A model generated the notes under the pieces. The model did no database searches, had not been told where the DNA came from, and worked only from the letters and a program-made list of their open reading frames with translations. Source: Peromyscus leucopus (lineage: Eukaryota > Chordata > Mammalia > Rodentia > Cricetidae). Taken from it: a DNA stretch of 64,000 nt. The translations under genes and the position numbers were made by a program. Shown here one piece after another: positions 1 through 11,924 of this stretch (within the stretch, counting starts at the first letter, position 1; the number at the start of each line of letters is the position of its first letter). The stretch is from positions 73,869,486-73,933,485 of the forward strand of contig NC_051086.1 of NCBI RefSeq assembly GCF_004664715.2, read 5' to 3'.

Positions 1-93
1 TCTGAAATAGATTTGAGCACTTTGTGACTTCTTGTGAATGGATTCTTTCTTTCACTTAGCATACTTTAAAAAAAAACAACAACACTTATTTTG

Positions 94-284
94 GTGTGGG
101 TGTGTGTGTGTGTGCGCGCGCGTGTGTGTCTGGGGGGGAGGCACACATGCCACAGAGCACTGTCAGGGTAAAAGGACAGTGTGCCAGAGTTGGTTCTCTC
201 CTACCAAGTGGGTTTTGTGGATCAAACTCAGGTCTTCAGGCTCGGCAACAGGGCCTGTTCCCATTGAACTATCTCAGCACCCAG
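94..284 (-). mobile_element. RSINE1/B4-like SINE with GT-rich start
   Basis: Read on the minus strand, this ends in the (GT)n seen at 94-129 and begins with a tRNA-derived head resembling GCTGAGATAG. The plus strand shows the reversed SINE phrase with TGGATCAAACTCAGGTCTTC. It is a diverged rodent SINE. Confidence 0.6.
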
Positions 285-389
285 AGTAACTGTTTTTATT
301 TTTTTTTCATCCATGTGGTATTATCACGTCTCTTCAGCAAAGCTGAACCGTGTACAAGGACATTTCAGTCAAAACAGCACATGTAAATC

Positions 390-872
390 AGTGGTCCCAG
401 ATGATCACAATGGGATTGAAAGACCCCTACCAACTATGGTGTAGTTGTAGCGGTACAACATGTTACTGGTGTGTTTGTGATAGTACTGGTGTACATAGAG
501 CTACTGTGCCACCAACTGTATGTAAGTACAGCACATGCAATTAACTACCATACGGTAATATTTGGTAGTGATAAGTGCCCACGCTCCTGTTTATGAACTT
601 CTTGTGCTATGCTTTAGTCATTGTTCCAGAGTGTAGTCCTGTGCATTTTTGAAATGTTTGGTGTAAAATAATATGCCCTGCTACACCAGCACATAAGCCT
701 TATCCATCTCACGGTTGCTGAATCTCTTGATTACATAAAGAGGCCATAACAACAGTGTCGCCTGTACCAGAGAGGTTTGCTAAGTGCACTTTATGATGTT
801 TATATAGTGATGAGATCACCCAGCAATGCAGTTCTCAGAACACATCCCCACTGGCAATCCAAATATGACTGT
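390..872 (+). mobile_element. Ancient mammalian DNA-transposon-like repeat
   Basis: The sequence resembles a common mammal-wide non-coding repeat whose end reads like CAGAACACATCCCC followed by ATGACTGT. I recognise the pattern but cannot name the family with certainty. It carries no intact gene. Confidence 0.4.
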
Positions 873-901
873 GCTTCATTCCTTTTTATTGCCAAATACT
901 A

Positions 902-957
<56 letters not shown>

Positions 958-1170
958 TTTATTTGTTCATCTGCCGATGGACATTTGCAGTGTTTCTGCT
1001 TCCTCAGCTACATAAACAATCCTGCTGTGGACATCGGTAGGTGTGTGTTTTTGTGTACGCTTCAATTTTAGTTTTTCTAAGAGTGGACTTACCAGGTGAT
1101 GGAGCAATACTGTGTTTATGTTTTTAAGTACATGCCAGGTGGTGTTCCAAAATAACTGCATCATTTTGTA
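873..1170 (-). mobile_element. Old LINE-1 3' fragment with (GT)n expansion
   Basis: The plus strand carries the reverse of the L1 ORF2 end (ATCTGCCGATGGACATTTGC and the following TACATAAACAATCCTGCTG). A pure (GT)n array at 906-957 replaces the short TGTGTATAT segment usual at this place in L1, so the microsatellite probably grew from it. Confidence 0.7.
906..957. repeat. (GT)n microsatellite
   Basis: About 26 uninterrupted GT units inside the reversed L1 fragment. Confidence 0.97.
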
Positions 1171-2470
1171 TTCTTGGTGATTTGTCTTTGTGGTACTTTG
1201 AATGTGATCTCTTCCTGCTTTCTAGCCTCCGCTGTTTCCTATGAGAACTTGACTTTCAGGGTTCTCTCATTTCTTCAACATTTGAATAGACGAGTGTTTA
1301 CATGTCTTGGTGTTCACTGATCTGGATGTGCAGATCAATGCTTTGCATCAAATTTTGGGCATTTTATCCATTCTTGTTTCCAGTGTCTCCTGTCTCGTCT
1401 TCTCCATACCTTCTGTTGTTCTCATTTCATGGACGTTGGTGTGTTGAACGGTTCCACATACTACTGGGTTCTAGTCATTTTTTCTTTTTATGCCACTGCC
1501 TAATTAATCTCTCTCAGTCAGTCTATCGATTCATTAATTCTTTCTTCTACCAGCTCATATCTGCTATGGGGCCTCTCTCTGGAGATATTCATTTAGGTTA
1601 TAACTGTTTTCAGCTACAGATCTTCTCCTTGTTTCTTTGGAAAATAATTTGTCCCTTTACTGACATTATGTACTGGGCAGGATTTTTGCACCTTCACCTT
1701 TTCTGTGAGCAAATTACCCTTCAGGCTTTGAACATCAAAGCAGCTACTTAGAAATTTTTGTCCATTAAGTGCAGCATCTAGGCCCTACCCTAAGCAGGTT
1801 TAGGGTGCCTGCTTCTCATTGTCTTTCTTATGTGTAGGTCACATTTCTTTGCTTCGTTGAATGTCTCACAGTCATTTCTTGGAAAGTGGACACATTTGAT
1901 AATCCACTGTAGCAGCTCTGGGCCTTGGTCTCCCAGGAGTGGTTGTTTCCTTGGCTGTTGGTCTGTCTAGCAGCTATGCTGAAGCAATTCTGCAGGCGAT
2001 TTTATCTTCAGCGTGAAGCCTTTAACATCATTGCTTGGATTTTTTCTCCTTCATTTTGCCTTTTAGCCAAATGAAACTAACTACTCCAATACTGTATGTT
2101 CAATAACACTTGGCCACATGATATGGAGGCTGTTATCACAATCCAGAGAGCCTTACTACTTTTCTTCCACATGCAACCAAGAAACCATTATTTGGTGGGT
2201 CCCTCTGATTCATTCCCCCTGTGAGGGTGCAACTTTGGACATGCACGTGGTTTTCCAAGCTGTGAGGGATGGCTGACTTTACTTCTCAGCCTGGCTTTCT
2301 AGTATTTTTGTCTCAGTTGGTTGTTCAGGCAGCTCTTGATAAGAAGCTGTGGTTAAGCCCTTTGTGCCATCAAATTTCCACTCTCTGTCGCTGAATCTGT
2401 GGGTGCTATGAGGAACATTTTCAACCTGTCTCACATCCCACACTGGCTGCTCCTAGTGAGGAAAACTTAA
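1171..2470 (-). mobile_element. Ancient LINE-1 (L1M-like) 3' region, degenerate
   Basis: T-rich sequence with phrases such as AGATCAATGCTTTGCATCAA and TTCATTAATTCTTTCTTCTA resembles the reversed 3' region of old mammalian L1. The 149-residue open frame at 1302-1751 sits inside it and is not a gene. About 300 bases after it (2471-2770) show nothing recognisable. Confidence 0.4.
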
Positions 2471-2770
2471 CAATGATTCTGACCCCCTCAGGGTAGAGCT
2501 CATAAGCTTTTACTATTATCCGTGGCTGTTGAGGAAGCCCCTGACCTCCCTATATAGACTAGGATTTCTGCAGACTGAGGCTCTGGATTTGGTGAGAAAT
2601 GCGCTCTGCTTCTCCAGGGGAGAAACCATAGCTTTAGACTTGGGAGAGGCCACACATCAGCAGTGTTATAATACAGCATAACATGCCCCAAATGCCACAG
2701 ACTCTTATGTTCTTATTAAGATGTTATATATTTTCTAGAATGAATGTTCCACCTTTGCTATATGGCACAT

Positions 2771-2961
2771 AGTAGAGGTCCTCAACCTTCCTAATGCTGC
2801 AACCCTTTAATACAGTTCCCCATGTTGTGGTGACCCCCAACAATAATATTATTTTTGTTGCTACTTTATAACTGTATTTTTGCTACTGTTATGAATCATG
2901 ATACTAATATCTAATATGCAACCCCACCAAAGAGATGACTCACAGGTTGAGAAACGCTGCT
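2771..2961 (+). mobile_element. URR1 hAT-Charlie DNA transposon
   Basis: A short non-autonomous element with the URR1 terminal phrase CTCAACCTTCCTAATGC at the left and the inverted AGGTTGAGAAACGCTG at the right. The inner part (GTTGTGGTGACCCCCAAC, TGTTATGAATCATGATAC) also fits. It is rodent-specific and has no coding capacity. Confidence 0.85.
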
Positions 2962-3127
2962 TGTACACTTTCTGGATACTTTAAGTAATGCAAATTTTAA
3001 ATAATTGTATCTAGTTCAGTTGTTCTTTTTCTTAGGAAAATCTCTACTAACATTCTTGTGATATCATTCCAAAGGTATGGCCTCTAAATTCATCTTTATA
3101 TACAGACCATAGCATCTTTTCCATAAC

Positions 3128-3316
3128 ATAGGAGTCAGAGGCAGAGGCCAGTCTAACCTGCCTGGACTCAAGCCCCTCTTCTGCCACTCACTATCTATGC
3201 TCTTTGGGATGGGTTACTAAGCAAACAGTAGCTACCGCACTTGTTATTGGATTGCTATGAGGCTGGATGAGCTAACCTACAAAAACTGTCTAGCCTGGAG
3301 CGTAGAATTAGGTACC
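3128..3316 (+). mobile_element. MIR SINE
   Basis: The MIR core is visible in CCTGGACTCAAGCCCCTCTT followed by CTGCCACTCACTATC and a diverged tail with GGATTGCTATGAGGCTGGAT. It is an ancient mammal-wide tRNA-derived element. Confidence 0.75.
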
Positions 3317-4741
3317 TCTGGGATGGCCATCTTAGAAACATCTGCATGGCTTCAGATCACCACCAGGGGGCACCCGGCCCTGTGCATAATGTTGAAGGAC
3401 GCAAGGGTTTCTAAGTCATCCCAACAGCCACATTAGTAGACTAATCAGAGGGAAGTGTCTTTCCAGACAACAAAAGGTGGACATTGAAATCATTTCCTAA
3501 CTGTCAACATCCCATTTTATACAAAAAAAATTTGAAGGTCATGGTCCTTCCCAAATTCACTGGGCAATGTTCTCAAACTGGAGAGTTAGATATGAAGGAA
3601 CTGTGTTGCAGGGGGGGAATATCTTTTCAGTTTGTGAGGCACTGTTCCCTGAACTCGAGAGAGGCAACAATTCCCTTAAGGAACAATAAAACATACCGCA
3701 TTGGGTGTTCACTCACTGGGGGCAGGCTCTGTACTAACATTCTAAATAGCCTAACCCCTTGTTTCTTTCATTCCGACTGAAGCGGGTCCCCAGAGGATTG
3801 GGTAAGGCTTTGACCTGTGGCCAAAAGATGATTAAAGAAAGACAACAAGACATTCTGGAGCAGAGAGAGGTAAACTTAATGAAGGAGCATTCTGCGTGAG
3901 TTCCGTAGAGCAGGACACAGGAAAGAAGGCTGGCCAAGCCGAGGGGTGCCTCGAGAAAGGTTGCCATACAGCGGTGCAAACACTGTTAAATCAGACACTC
4001 AACATATATCTGAATTTTTAAAACCCATAGTAGTCAAGAGGAATGAAAATGGAGCTTTTGTTCTAGCTGGAACAATAGTAGAAAACCCAAGTCTCCACCT
4101 ACACACCTCCCTCTTACCTTCTAATATACTAGAAGGTTATGGCTTTGAAAAACTGAATCGAATGTTGGAAAAATCTTGGATTTGAAAGAACAATCCGAGG
4201 ACCCAAACCGTCAAATGAATGGGAAAGACCTGGGTAAAGGATGGTTCTGGGGAAGGAGAAAATGGAGCAGATTGTGACGGAATACCTGGACCCCGCAGGT
4301 GCCTTTGTTCAGGCAGAGCCACATCCTACACCCTCCATCTCCTCTTTGGCACTGTTATTCTGACTTCTTTTGTATTCTGTCCACTTCCTGGTGGTAGCGT
4401 GGCCTCAGTGTTGGAGCCCGATCTGTGGCATTAGTCTTGCTTCTTGTCATTAATTCTAATTCACGGCTGCGTCTCACTCTCCAAAGGCAATCTTGCCTGA
4501 TCCTGCTCCATACGTGAGAGATCACTAGCCAGCATGGGCCCAGAGGGCTAATCACTCTGCAAGGATATTCCAGCTTCCGTGACAGCGAAGAGAAGCAGAT
4601 GAACAGCGCCTAGCTACTGCCTATGCGGAGAGTCACAACGAAGGGAGGAGTCAGTGAAAGGTGGGAACGTTATTGAAAAGCTAATATTAAATGATGTTTT
4701 ATTGGTTGGATACATTGCTAAGTGCACGTACGCGTGATCGT
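3317..4741. other. Apparently single-copy intergenic DNA
   Basis: No recognisable repeat, exon or regulatory element. Short frames on both strands are unrelated to any family I know. Confidence 0.5.
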
Positions 4742-4762
4742 GCACACATACACACACACACA

Positions 4763-4807
<45 letters not shown>
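4742..4807. repeat. (CA)n microsatellite
   Basis: CA array with one CT interruption near 4764. Confidence 0.95.
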
Positions 4808-4810
<3 letters not shown>

Positions 4811-5799
4811 CGCGCCTAACAACAAATATCTAACTCAGGAGAAGTAGAGTAAGACTAAAATTCACATTGGACTTTAAACCTCTTACACTTTTGTATTCTG
4901 TAGATTCCAAACTTCTTTGCCTACTTGGCCAAATCCCACTCCAAAAACCCTACCCTACTTCCCATAGCTAGTCAGAAGGCATCCACTAACATGAACACAG
5001 GACGGCTCTTGTATGTACTGTAGCATTACTATGGATTCTCAGCACAATATCTCAGGTTGCAGATTCCACTTTACTTAATAAAGTTCAATAACTGAGTGAT
5101 AGTACAGTCCATTAGAGACCGAATAAAGGGAAAGTAGACAGACACTGACTATTACAAATCAGCTTTATAACCCATCTCATTACAGCTGCATAGAGTCTCA
5201 TACAGCAGACGTGACAGGATGGTTGTCTCTTTCCTGGAGATGAAGAAACTATAGTTTCACTGCCTCAAGTTAAACAAACCTTACCAATTCATCCCAGTCC
5301 AATGAAGCTGATCTCATGACCTAAGTTGTCTCTACAGAAATTACTGCTGGCCTCTGGCTGTACAGTCGTCAGCACCTGGGTGGTTTCTGTCAGTACCATC
5401 CACAGTTTTCCTGGTCCAGACAGAAACAGTGATTTTATGAACAGTGGGGTTTTGTTGTTGATGGTTGTTTTTTACAAACATAAACAGAAAGCCAATCCCT
5501 AAATTTTCCCACCATTAATAATCTACCGAGTACTCAGAAATACACATTTTAGATGGCGAGAACTGATAGGTTTTCCTCTGACTTACAGACACAGGTCAGA
5601 CAGAGTGGGACAGGGATGAGATCCCTGCAGGCTGAGATCCCTGCAGGCAGCCCCAGAGCGGGCAAGGTAAGAGGATGTGAGGATGAAGGCAAAGATCAGG
5701 GAGTGGCTGCTGAGGAAGCGGGTAAACGGTGAGCAGAGCCACTGATACATATACAAACATCAGCCAAACGACATCGTTCTTCCTTTTAAATCATTTAAT
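4808..5799 (-). other. Intergenic DNA with a MIR relic near 5205-5330
   Basis: Mostly unrecognised. The part around 5205-5330 resembles a reversed MIR (GGAGATGAAGAAACTATAG). A small direct repeat of GAGATCCCTGCAGGC occurs at about 5620-5648. Confidence 0.4.
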
Positions 5800-5892
5800 G
5801 AGGTAGGATGGGCATATGACTCAGTAGGTGAGGAGGACTTGTCTGGCACAGACAGGGTCCTAAATTCAATCCCCAGGATGCCAAAGAAAGGA
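5800..5892 (+). mobile_element. ID SINE
   Basis: The tRNA-Ala-derived ID body is seen as GGCATATGACTCAGTAGGTG through TAAATTCAATCCCCAGGATG, then a short A-rich end. It is not a functional tRNA gene. Confidence 0.65.
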
Positions 5893-5944
5893 CATCATTA
5901 AATTATTACTTCTAGGTATTTCATTACAACAGTAAGAAGAGTAC

Positions 5945-6125
5945 CTAATATAGTAGCTCAGGCTGACTTAAAACATGCCATTTTCCTGCCTCAGCCTCCT
6001 ATGTGCTGTGATTACAGGCATGTATCTATCTCTCCATCGGGCTTGGGGTATGTCTTTTTAAATGTGTCATTCAATTTCAGATGTTTGTCACCACATGCTC
6101 TGCCACTGAGCTATACCCTTAGTCC
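5945..6125 (-). mobile_element. B4 (ID-B1 composite) SINE, old
   Basis: On the plus strand a reversed B1 part (CTGCCTCAGCCTCCTATGTG, ATTACAGGCATG) is followed by a reversed ID part (TGCCACTGAGCTATACCC). The order fits an ID-B1 dimer read on the minus strand. Confidence 0.6.
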
Positions 6126-6582
6126 TCCGTTACTAAGTCTTCAATTTTTTTCTTCACCTTTGTTCTCCTCTCTCCCCTTTGGTACGTCATTATTCATATA
6201 TATTAGCATGTTGTGTGCTCGATGTTTGCTCACAGGTCTCTGGTGATCCCCGTTTATCTTGATGAGGTTTTTCTCTTTTCCGCAGACGTCACAGGCACAA
6301 TTGACCCACTCTCACGCTCGCCCTGCAGGAAGCTCCTCTAGCCATCACAGTTATTGTAGACTTCTCAACTCTACAACTTCTATCTGGTTCTTCCTTATAA
6401 CTTCCGGCTCTGTATCGATGGTCTCCATGCAGCTAGGATTGGTCTCACGATTTCCCTGCATTCCTCGCATATGGTTTTAGATCTTTGAGCAGAGTGATAA
6501 TTGCTGCTTTGAAGTCTGAGCTTCCTCACAGGCAATTTTCATGGAACACTTCATTCTCTGAACACAGAACACAGGCTGTAGT

Positions 6583-6587
<5 letters not shown>

Positions 6588-6636
<49 letters not shown>
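6588..6636. repeat. (TC)n microsatellite
   Basis: About 24 TC units, directly followed by a reversed B1. Confidence 0.95.
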
Positions 6637-6639
<3 letters not shown>

Positions 6640-6741
6640 AGGGTTTCTCTGTGTAGTTTTGGTGCCTGTCCTGGATCTCGCTCTGTAGACCAGGCTAGTC
6701 TCTGCTGAGATTAAAGGTGTGTGCCACCACTGCCCGGCACT
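6637..6741 (-). mobile_element. B1 SINE, internally deleted
   Basis: The reversed B1 begins with GGGTTTCTCTGTGTAG and ends with GCCACCACTGCCCGGC; about 30 bases of the middle are missing. Confidence 0.9.
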
Positions 6742-7359
6742 GTACTCTCTTTTTATCTCCGAGTTTTGTTGTTGTTAAAAACTGGATACTTTAAATGGTT
6801 GTTTGCTTATATAGCAATGTTTCTGAACAGATTCTGAGAATTCTCCACTCAATCAGTTGGTGATCAGCTAACAACTGAATAGAGATGATCTTAAATGCAT
6901 TATACTATTTTGCCAAGGCGCTCTCTGTGAGCTTTATGATGAGCCTTCTCTACTTGGGCAAAGCATTTACAGCTCTGCCTCCTTGGCCTTCACTTCCTGC
7001 TAATGTGGAGCCTCGCTGTCAGCAGAAGGTAAGACATTGGAATACTCTTAGGTCTTTTTGAGGGCCCAGCCCTGCATACATGTGTGACCTTCTCGATCTC
7101 TTTAAAGATGCTGCAGCTTTCCAAAGTCTCCTGGGGACATCTCTGTCTTGAGTGTTTCCTTTTAAGGCTTCATCTTTGTCCCAACTGTGACCTCTGCTTT
7201 AAGTGACCCCAGTGTTAAACATTGCTCATGATTGTTTTCAGCAGATGCCCCCAACTTGACTTATCAACAGAGCTCTGAAAAGATTCAGTAGAGTTAAATT
7301 TGAGCTCCTTGAGACACAGGCACGGGCAAGGACTTTTTGGAAAGGATTCCCTGATAGCT

Positions 7360-7618
7360 CATAAAGTAATAGCAAGCATCAAAAACCCAAAAAGACTTCT
7401 GCTTGCAAAGGAAACATCAGCAGGGTGAAGAGACAGCCTATGGAATGGGATGAAACATTTGCCAACTATTCACTTGACAGGGGCTAGTACATATAGTCTA
7501 TAAAGACTCCAAATGACTCATCCTATCAATAAGTGGAAAAATGAATGGAAATTGCTAATAAATATTTGAAAAAAATGTTCAACATCCATTGCTGGAAGGG
7601 AAATGCAAAGTAAAACTA
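7360..7618 (+). mobile_element. Older LINE-1, left part of an interrupted copy
   Basis: L1 ORF2 3' end text is visible (AATGGGATGAAACATTTGCC, ATTGCTGGAAGGGAAATGCA). It stops at AAAACTA (7612-7618), and the same L1 resumes at 8446 after a younger Lx insertion. The frames are broken. Confidence 0.75.
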
Positions 7619-8445
7619 TACACAGAGAGGTCACAGATCTTCAAGGAGAACATACTACCACCACTTTACTAGACTAGCCTAACTCCTAATTAGATTCTAA
7701 CACATAACCTTATACCTACAGAGAAGTACAGCCCTCATCCTCATCAAAGGAGATTCTCTTTGCAGTGACCAGAGACCATTAAGAAAACCACAACTGATCG
7801 TATTGTAAAGATAGCAGGTCAGGGGGTGCCAGGCCCAGTGGAGATAACACACATCCATAACACAATTCCCAATTTCCACCATCTTAGGATCTGGGAGCAT
7901 GGAGGAAGAGGGAGCAGAAAGATTGTAAGAGCCAGAGGAACAGAGAGTCTACTGTGAGACTATGTCTCCTAGAAAGGAGAGAGAAGCTACAGCCATGATA
8001 TCTCAACAATGTAGCTTCCTAAAAAAGACCCGAGTGATGGCCATACCAGAAGTCATGCTAACATGCAAAGGGAGAGTCTTGCAGTCTCATCTCTAGACAA
8101 AGAACTGCAGGCAACTAAAGACTGAGTCACCCCCAGGGGTGATCCTCTTGAATGGCTATCCACTTCCAGATGGTCAGCCCTGAAATCATATACATACAAG
8201 CAATACTAAAGGGACTCACTAGGTTTCATTTACATATTTATACATGTATACATACACATATACATATATCATAATATATATATATACACATATAAAATCA
8301 ATAACAACTAAAGAAAATAAGCCCATGAATTTTAGATGGAACAAGGGGGGAATAGAAAGGGTTGGGGGAGGAAGGAAAGGGAAGGAATGATATATCTTAA
8401 TTTCAAAACTAAAAATAAAAATGTTTATAAAAAATAAAATCCCAC
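7619..8445 (+). mobile_element. Lx-type rodent LINE-1 3' end, nested in an older L1
   Basis: This matches the rodent Lx 3' UTR: GGGAGCATGGAGGAAGAGGG, then CAAAGAACTGCAGGCAAC, GTCAGCCCTGAAATCATATA, a TA-rich stretch and a G-rich end near 8340-8390 followed by an A-rich tail. AAAACTA is repeated on both sides (7612-7618 and 8446-8452), as expected of a target-site duplication. Confidence 0.8.
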
Positions 8446-8498
8446 AAAACTACATTGAAAATTCTGTCTCATACTAGTCAGCGATGTCAAGAAACAAG
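8446..8498 (+). mobile_element. Older LINE-1, middle part
   Basis: Continues the L1 text of 7360-7618 (ACTACATTGAAAATTCTGTC). It is then interrupted by a B1. Confidence 0.65.
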
Positions 8499-8716
8499 CA
8501 GCTGGGCTGTGGTGGCACATGTCTTTAATCCCATCACTTGGGAGTCAGAGGCAGGCAGATCTCTGTGAGTTCGAGGTCAGCCTGGTCTACACAGGGAGTT
8601 CTGGGACAGTCAGGGCTACATAGAAAAACTCTGTCTCGAAAAACCCAAAACAACAACAACAAAAACAAAAACAACCCCCCCACAAAAAAAAAAACAAAAA
8701 AACAAAACAAAACAAG
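8499..8716 (+). mobile_element. B1 SINE with long A-rich tail
   Basis: Full B1 body with GGTGGCACATGTCTTTAATC, GATCTCTGTGAGTTCGAGG and CTCTGTCTCGAAAAAC, then an A-rich tail with AAC units. It lies inside the older L1. Confidence 0.92.
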
Positions 8717-9470
8717 TAATAACACATGTTGGAGAGGATGTGTGGAAAGGGGAACCCTCATGCACTGTCAGCGGAAATATAAACGGATGCAGCCATTATG
8801 GAACTCAGAGTACAGGTTCATCTAAAAACTAAAAGTAGGACTGCCATCTGAACCAGCCCTGTGTAAATACCCCAGTCACCTCCTCCAGAGATGCTTGCAC
8901 AGTCATGTTTGCTGCTGCACCATTCACAACAGCCAAGATATGGCACCAGCCTAGATGTCCACCAATGGATGAGTGGATAAAGAAAATGTGGCCTATATAC
9001 ATAGTAGGGTTTCATTAAGCCATAAAGTAGGATGACATTACACCATTTGTTTAAAAAAAAGGGGGGGGGATTTGGAGGTCATGGTATTAGGTAAAATAAT
9101 CCAGACTCAAACAAATATTGTCTGTTTTCTCTCATGTGTGAAGTAGACTTAAATACATATGACATGACAATACACACACATACCCACATAGGACATAAAA
9201 ATTAAAGAAAACTATGAGGGAGGAGAGAGGGACTAAGAGGGGGGAGGGCATGGGAACAAGAGAGAATAATGGGAAAAAGAGTGTGGAATCTAGATATAAC
9301 TATATATCCAACATAGAAACAGTAGGGATGCTGCTAGTTAGGGAAAAGAAGAGGACCAATGGGAGTGAGGAGGAGGGACAGGATAAGGTCGTGGAAGGGT
9401 GAACACAAGCAAAGTACAATGATAGGCGTGCCGATGAAAATATCATCATGAAATCCACTTAAGATATTAA
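8717..9470 (+). mobile_element. Older LINE-1, right part with 3' UTR
   Basis: Begins with the L1 phrase GTTGGAGAGGATGTGTGG and continues with ATTCACAACAGCCAAGATAT and TGGATGAGTGGATAAAGAAA. A G-rich polypurine 3' UTR follows at 9205-9400. All frames are broken. Confidence 0.8.
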
Positions 9471-9711
9471 AATTAGTCCTAGTTTTTATTTGAAAGACAA
9501 GCTCTGCAAGCAGAGATCTTCAGGGGTTCCCAGACAGGCCAAAAAGCAACAGCTCTCTGTGTTAGGTTTTAGGTGGTGCTCCAAACATGCTTTGCTCTCC
9601 CTGGGCTGCTAGGATGCTGATTTTTCAAAGCCACCAAGATGGTGAGGCTATGAGGTTTTATGGCTATAGTGATGCTGGGAAAAGGGGAATGGGGTGAGGT
9701 AGATACCCTAA

Positions 9712-9935
9712 TTGCTTTTCCTGTTGCTTTGATTAAATACCCTGACAGAATCTACTTAAGACATACAGGGTTTATTCTGGCTCTCAGTTTAAGGATTTAA
9801 CCTATCATGGTGGAAACCCCACAGCACCTGGAGCTTGAAGCAGCTGGTCACATCACATCATCACACCCCACAGTCAAGAGGCAGAGAACAATGGATGCAT
9901 GCTTCCTGATGCTCAGCCCTGTAGCAGGTTTTCTT
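9712..9935. mobile_element. Rodent LTR-like repeat, left part
   Basis: Resembles an abundant rodent non-coding repeat recognised by TTTGATTAAATACCCTGAC and CATGGTGGAAACCCCACAGC. It seems to continue at 10461-10575, so the LTR between was inserted later. The family name is uncertain. Confidence 0.5.
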
Positions 9936-10460
9936 AGACTGCCAATCCTCAAATCATGACATAGAGACTTATTATTAATTATGAATGCTTGGCCTTCACT
10001 TAGGCTTGTTTCTAGCTAGCTTTTGTTGTTGTTGTTGTTTTAACTTAAATTAACCCATTTCTATTCATCTATGTGCTGCCCTGAGGAGGCTCGTTTATGT
10101 CATCTACATACTGTCCATCCTGCTTTCCTGCTTCTTCCATGTCTGGCTGGTTGGCCCTCAGCTGGCTGGCCCCTGACTGGCTGGCTGGTTGGCTAGCTAG
10201 CTCCCCTTTTCTCTCTGCCTGCCAGCCCTGCCTGTCCTTCCTCTGACTAGCTATTGGCCGTTCAGCATTTTATTAAACTAATCAGGTGCCTTAGGCAGAC
10301 AAGGTAAAACAGCAACACATGTTTACCTAGTTAAACAAATGCAGCATTAACAAAAGTAACAGATCTTTACATAGTTAAAAACAATTACTCCGTAACACAA
10401 ACAAATGCAACATATCTTTATATAGCTAAACAAATATTCTATTCAACAATACAACCCCAT
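9936..10460 (-). mobile_element. Rodent solo-LTR-like element
   Basis: Recognised from GCTTGGCCTTCACTTAGGC, TTAAATTAACCCATTTCTAT, a GGCT-rich run of Ctggctggctgg type near 10141-10200, and AGCTATTGGCCGTTCAGCAT. Read on the minus strand it holds an AATAAA next to the CCAAT-like box. It has no coding sequence. Confidence 0.55.
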
Positions 10461-10990
10461 TTCTCTGCTTACACAATCCAGGATCCCAGGCAGGAAACCA
10501 TGCCACCTAGAGTGAGTAGGTCTTTCTGCCTTAATTAACTCAGCCAAGATAATCCCCAACACAAATGCCTAAAAGCCTATCTTAGTTAGGGTTTCTATTG
10601 CTATGAAGAGATACCATGACCACAGTAATTCTTGCAAAGGAAAACATTTAATTGGTTCTGACTTGCAGTTCAGAGGTTTAATCCATTATCATCATGGTGG
10701 GAAGCATAGTGACTACATCTGGATTTGCAGGCAGTAGGAAGTGAATACTGCTAGACCTGGTTTGAGCTTCTGAGACCTCAAAGCCCACCTACTAGTCACT
10801 AATGACACACTTCCTCTTACAAAGGCACACCTACTCCAACAAGGCCACACCTCCTAATAGTACCACTCCCTATGAGCCTGTGGGGGCCATTTTTATTCAA
10901 ACCAAGACAAGATCCATCTCCCAGGTGATTCTGGATCCTGTCAAACTGACTGATAATACTAGCCATTACAGTAAGTTAGCATGCCACAGA
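10461..10990. mobile_element. Rodent LTR-like repeats (rest of 9712 copy, then a second copy)
   Basis: 10461-10575 looks like the end of the element begun at 9712. From 10576 a second copy of a related family starts with TTAGTTAGGGTTTCTATTGC and runs through TCCATTATCATCATGGTGGG and CAACAAGGCCACACCTCC to about 10990. These sequences are common in rodents and carry no gene. Confidence 0.6.
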
Positions 10991-11924
10991 GTTCTCCAGA
11001 GCTATTAACCACATTCTGGCGTGCTCTGAGCCTGGCCAATATTCTTAATCCCTATAGCACCTAGTCAGTAAGCAGTGATTGATCCTCATGATAATGAGGA
11101 TCTGCCATTTCTCCCTCTATGAGAGCTGCTGACCTGCTTCCCAAGTCAGGCATACTATACCATGAGCTGGACAACAGTGGATGTGGAGAGCCCCAGCCTA
11201 CGGACACCCACAGCTTATATGCTTCCTGAAAGTGTCATCACAGTTCCAATGGAGTATGGAGCATCTGTGATTCCCAAATGCAAGAGGATGGAGAAGTCTC
11301 AGGGTACCAAGAAACACTGCTTTTGAGAACTGATACAATATAGAAGAAATAAAGGCTCCTCGAGCACAGATAAGGATCAAATTCTTTGGCAAGTTGCTTG
11401 GTATCTCTAGGTTTCTAATTCTTAAAATAAAAGCACATCTCCGATTAGGATTTATAGGAGAGAAAAAGATGTGTAGGTGACACTTGACACCCCAGAGGTC
11501 CAATAAATAGTACTTAGGGAATTTCATTTTCTTTCTGTGAGCAATTGCCAACATTTACTGCTAGGTGGCGCCAACGAGCGGAGCTGCTGTTCCCAAAGGC
11601 TTTATTTTTCACCCTAGACGCTAGGTAATCCTTCCTCTCTGCCAGTGCTCAGGCTGGCATTTAAAAATCCAGTGCTGCACACAGACTTTGTGTTTTTTGA
11701 TCCATCTGCTCTATGGAGAACTGTGAAACTCAGAAATACCTATTCCTAGCTAGACATCCATAGGAGTTTTTAGATGATAGAACTTGGTGATAGCTAACCG
11801 TGCAGCTGGGCATTCAAAAGAAGCCAGACAACACTTAATTAGTCATCTGCGTCTGCAAGCTTACCTCTATTATACATTGCAAAGGCTGCAAAAAGTTCAG
11901 AAACTCAAGTCCAGGCTGCGTGGG
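10991..11924. other. Apparently single-copy intergenic DNA
   Basis: Nothing recognised. A 118-residue minus-strand frame at 11198-11554 shows no known domain. Confidence 0.45.

Larger units (their letters stand above)
6126..7310 (-). mobile_element. Ancient LINE-1 (L1M-like) 3' region, interrupted
   Basis: Phrases such as TTCTATCTGGTTCTTCCTTA and TTGTTGTTAAAAACTGGATA are typical of the reversed 3' region of old mammalian L1. A (TC)n array and a B1 interrupt it. The right part fades into unrecognised sequence. Confidence 0.55.

Noticed and set aside
1302..1751. 149-codon open frame
   Set aside because: It lies in T-rich ancient L1-like sequence; the residues are those expected of translated repeat DNA.
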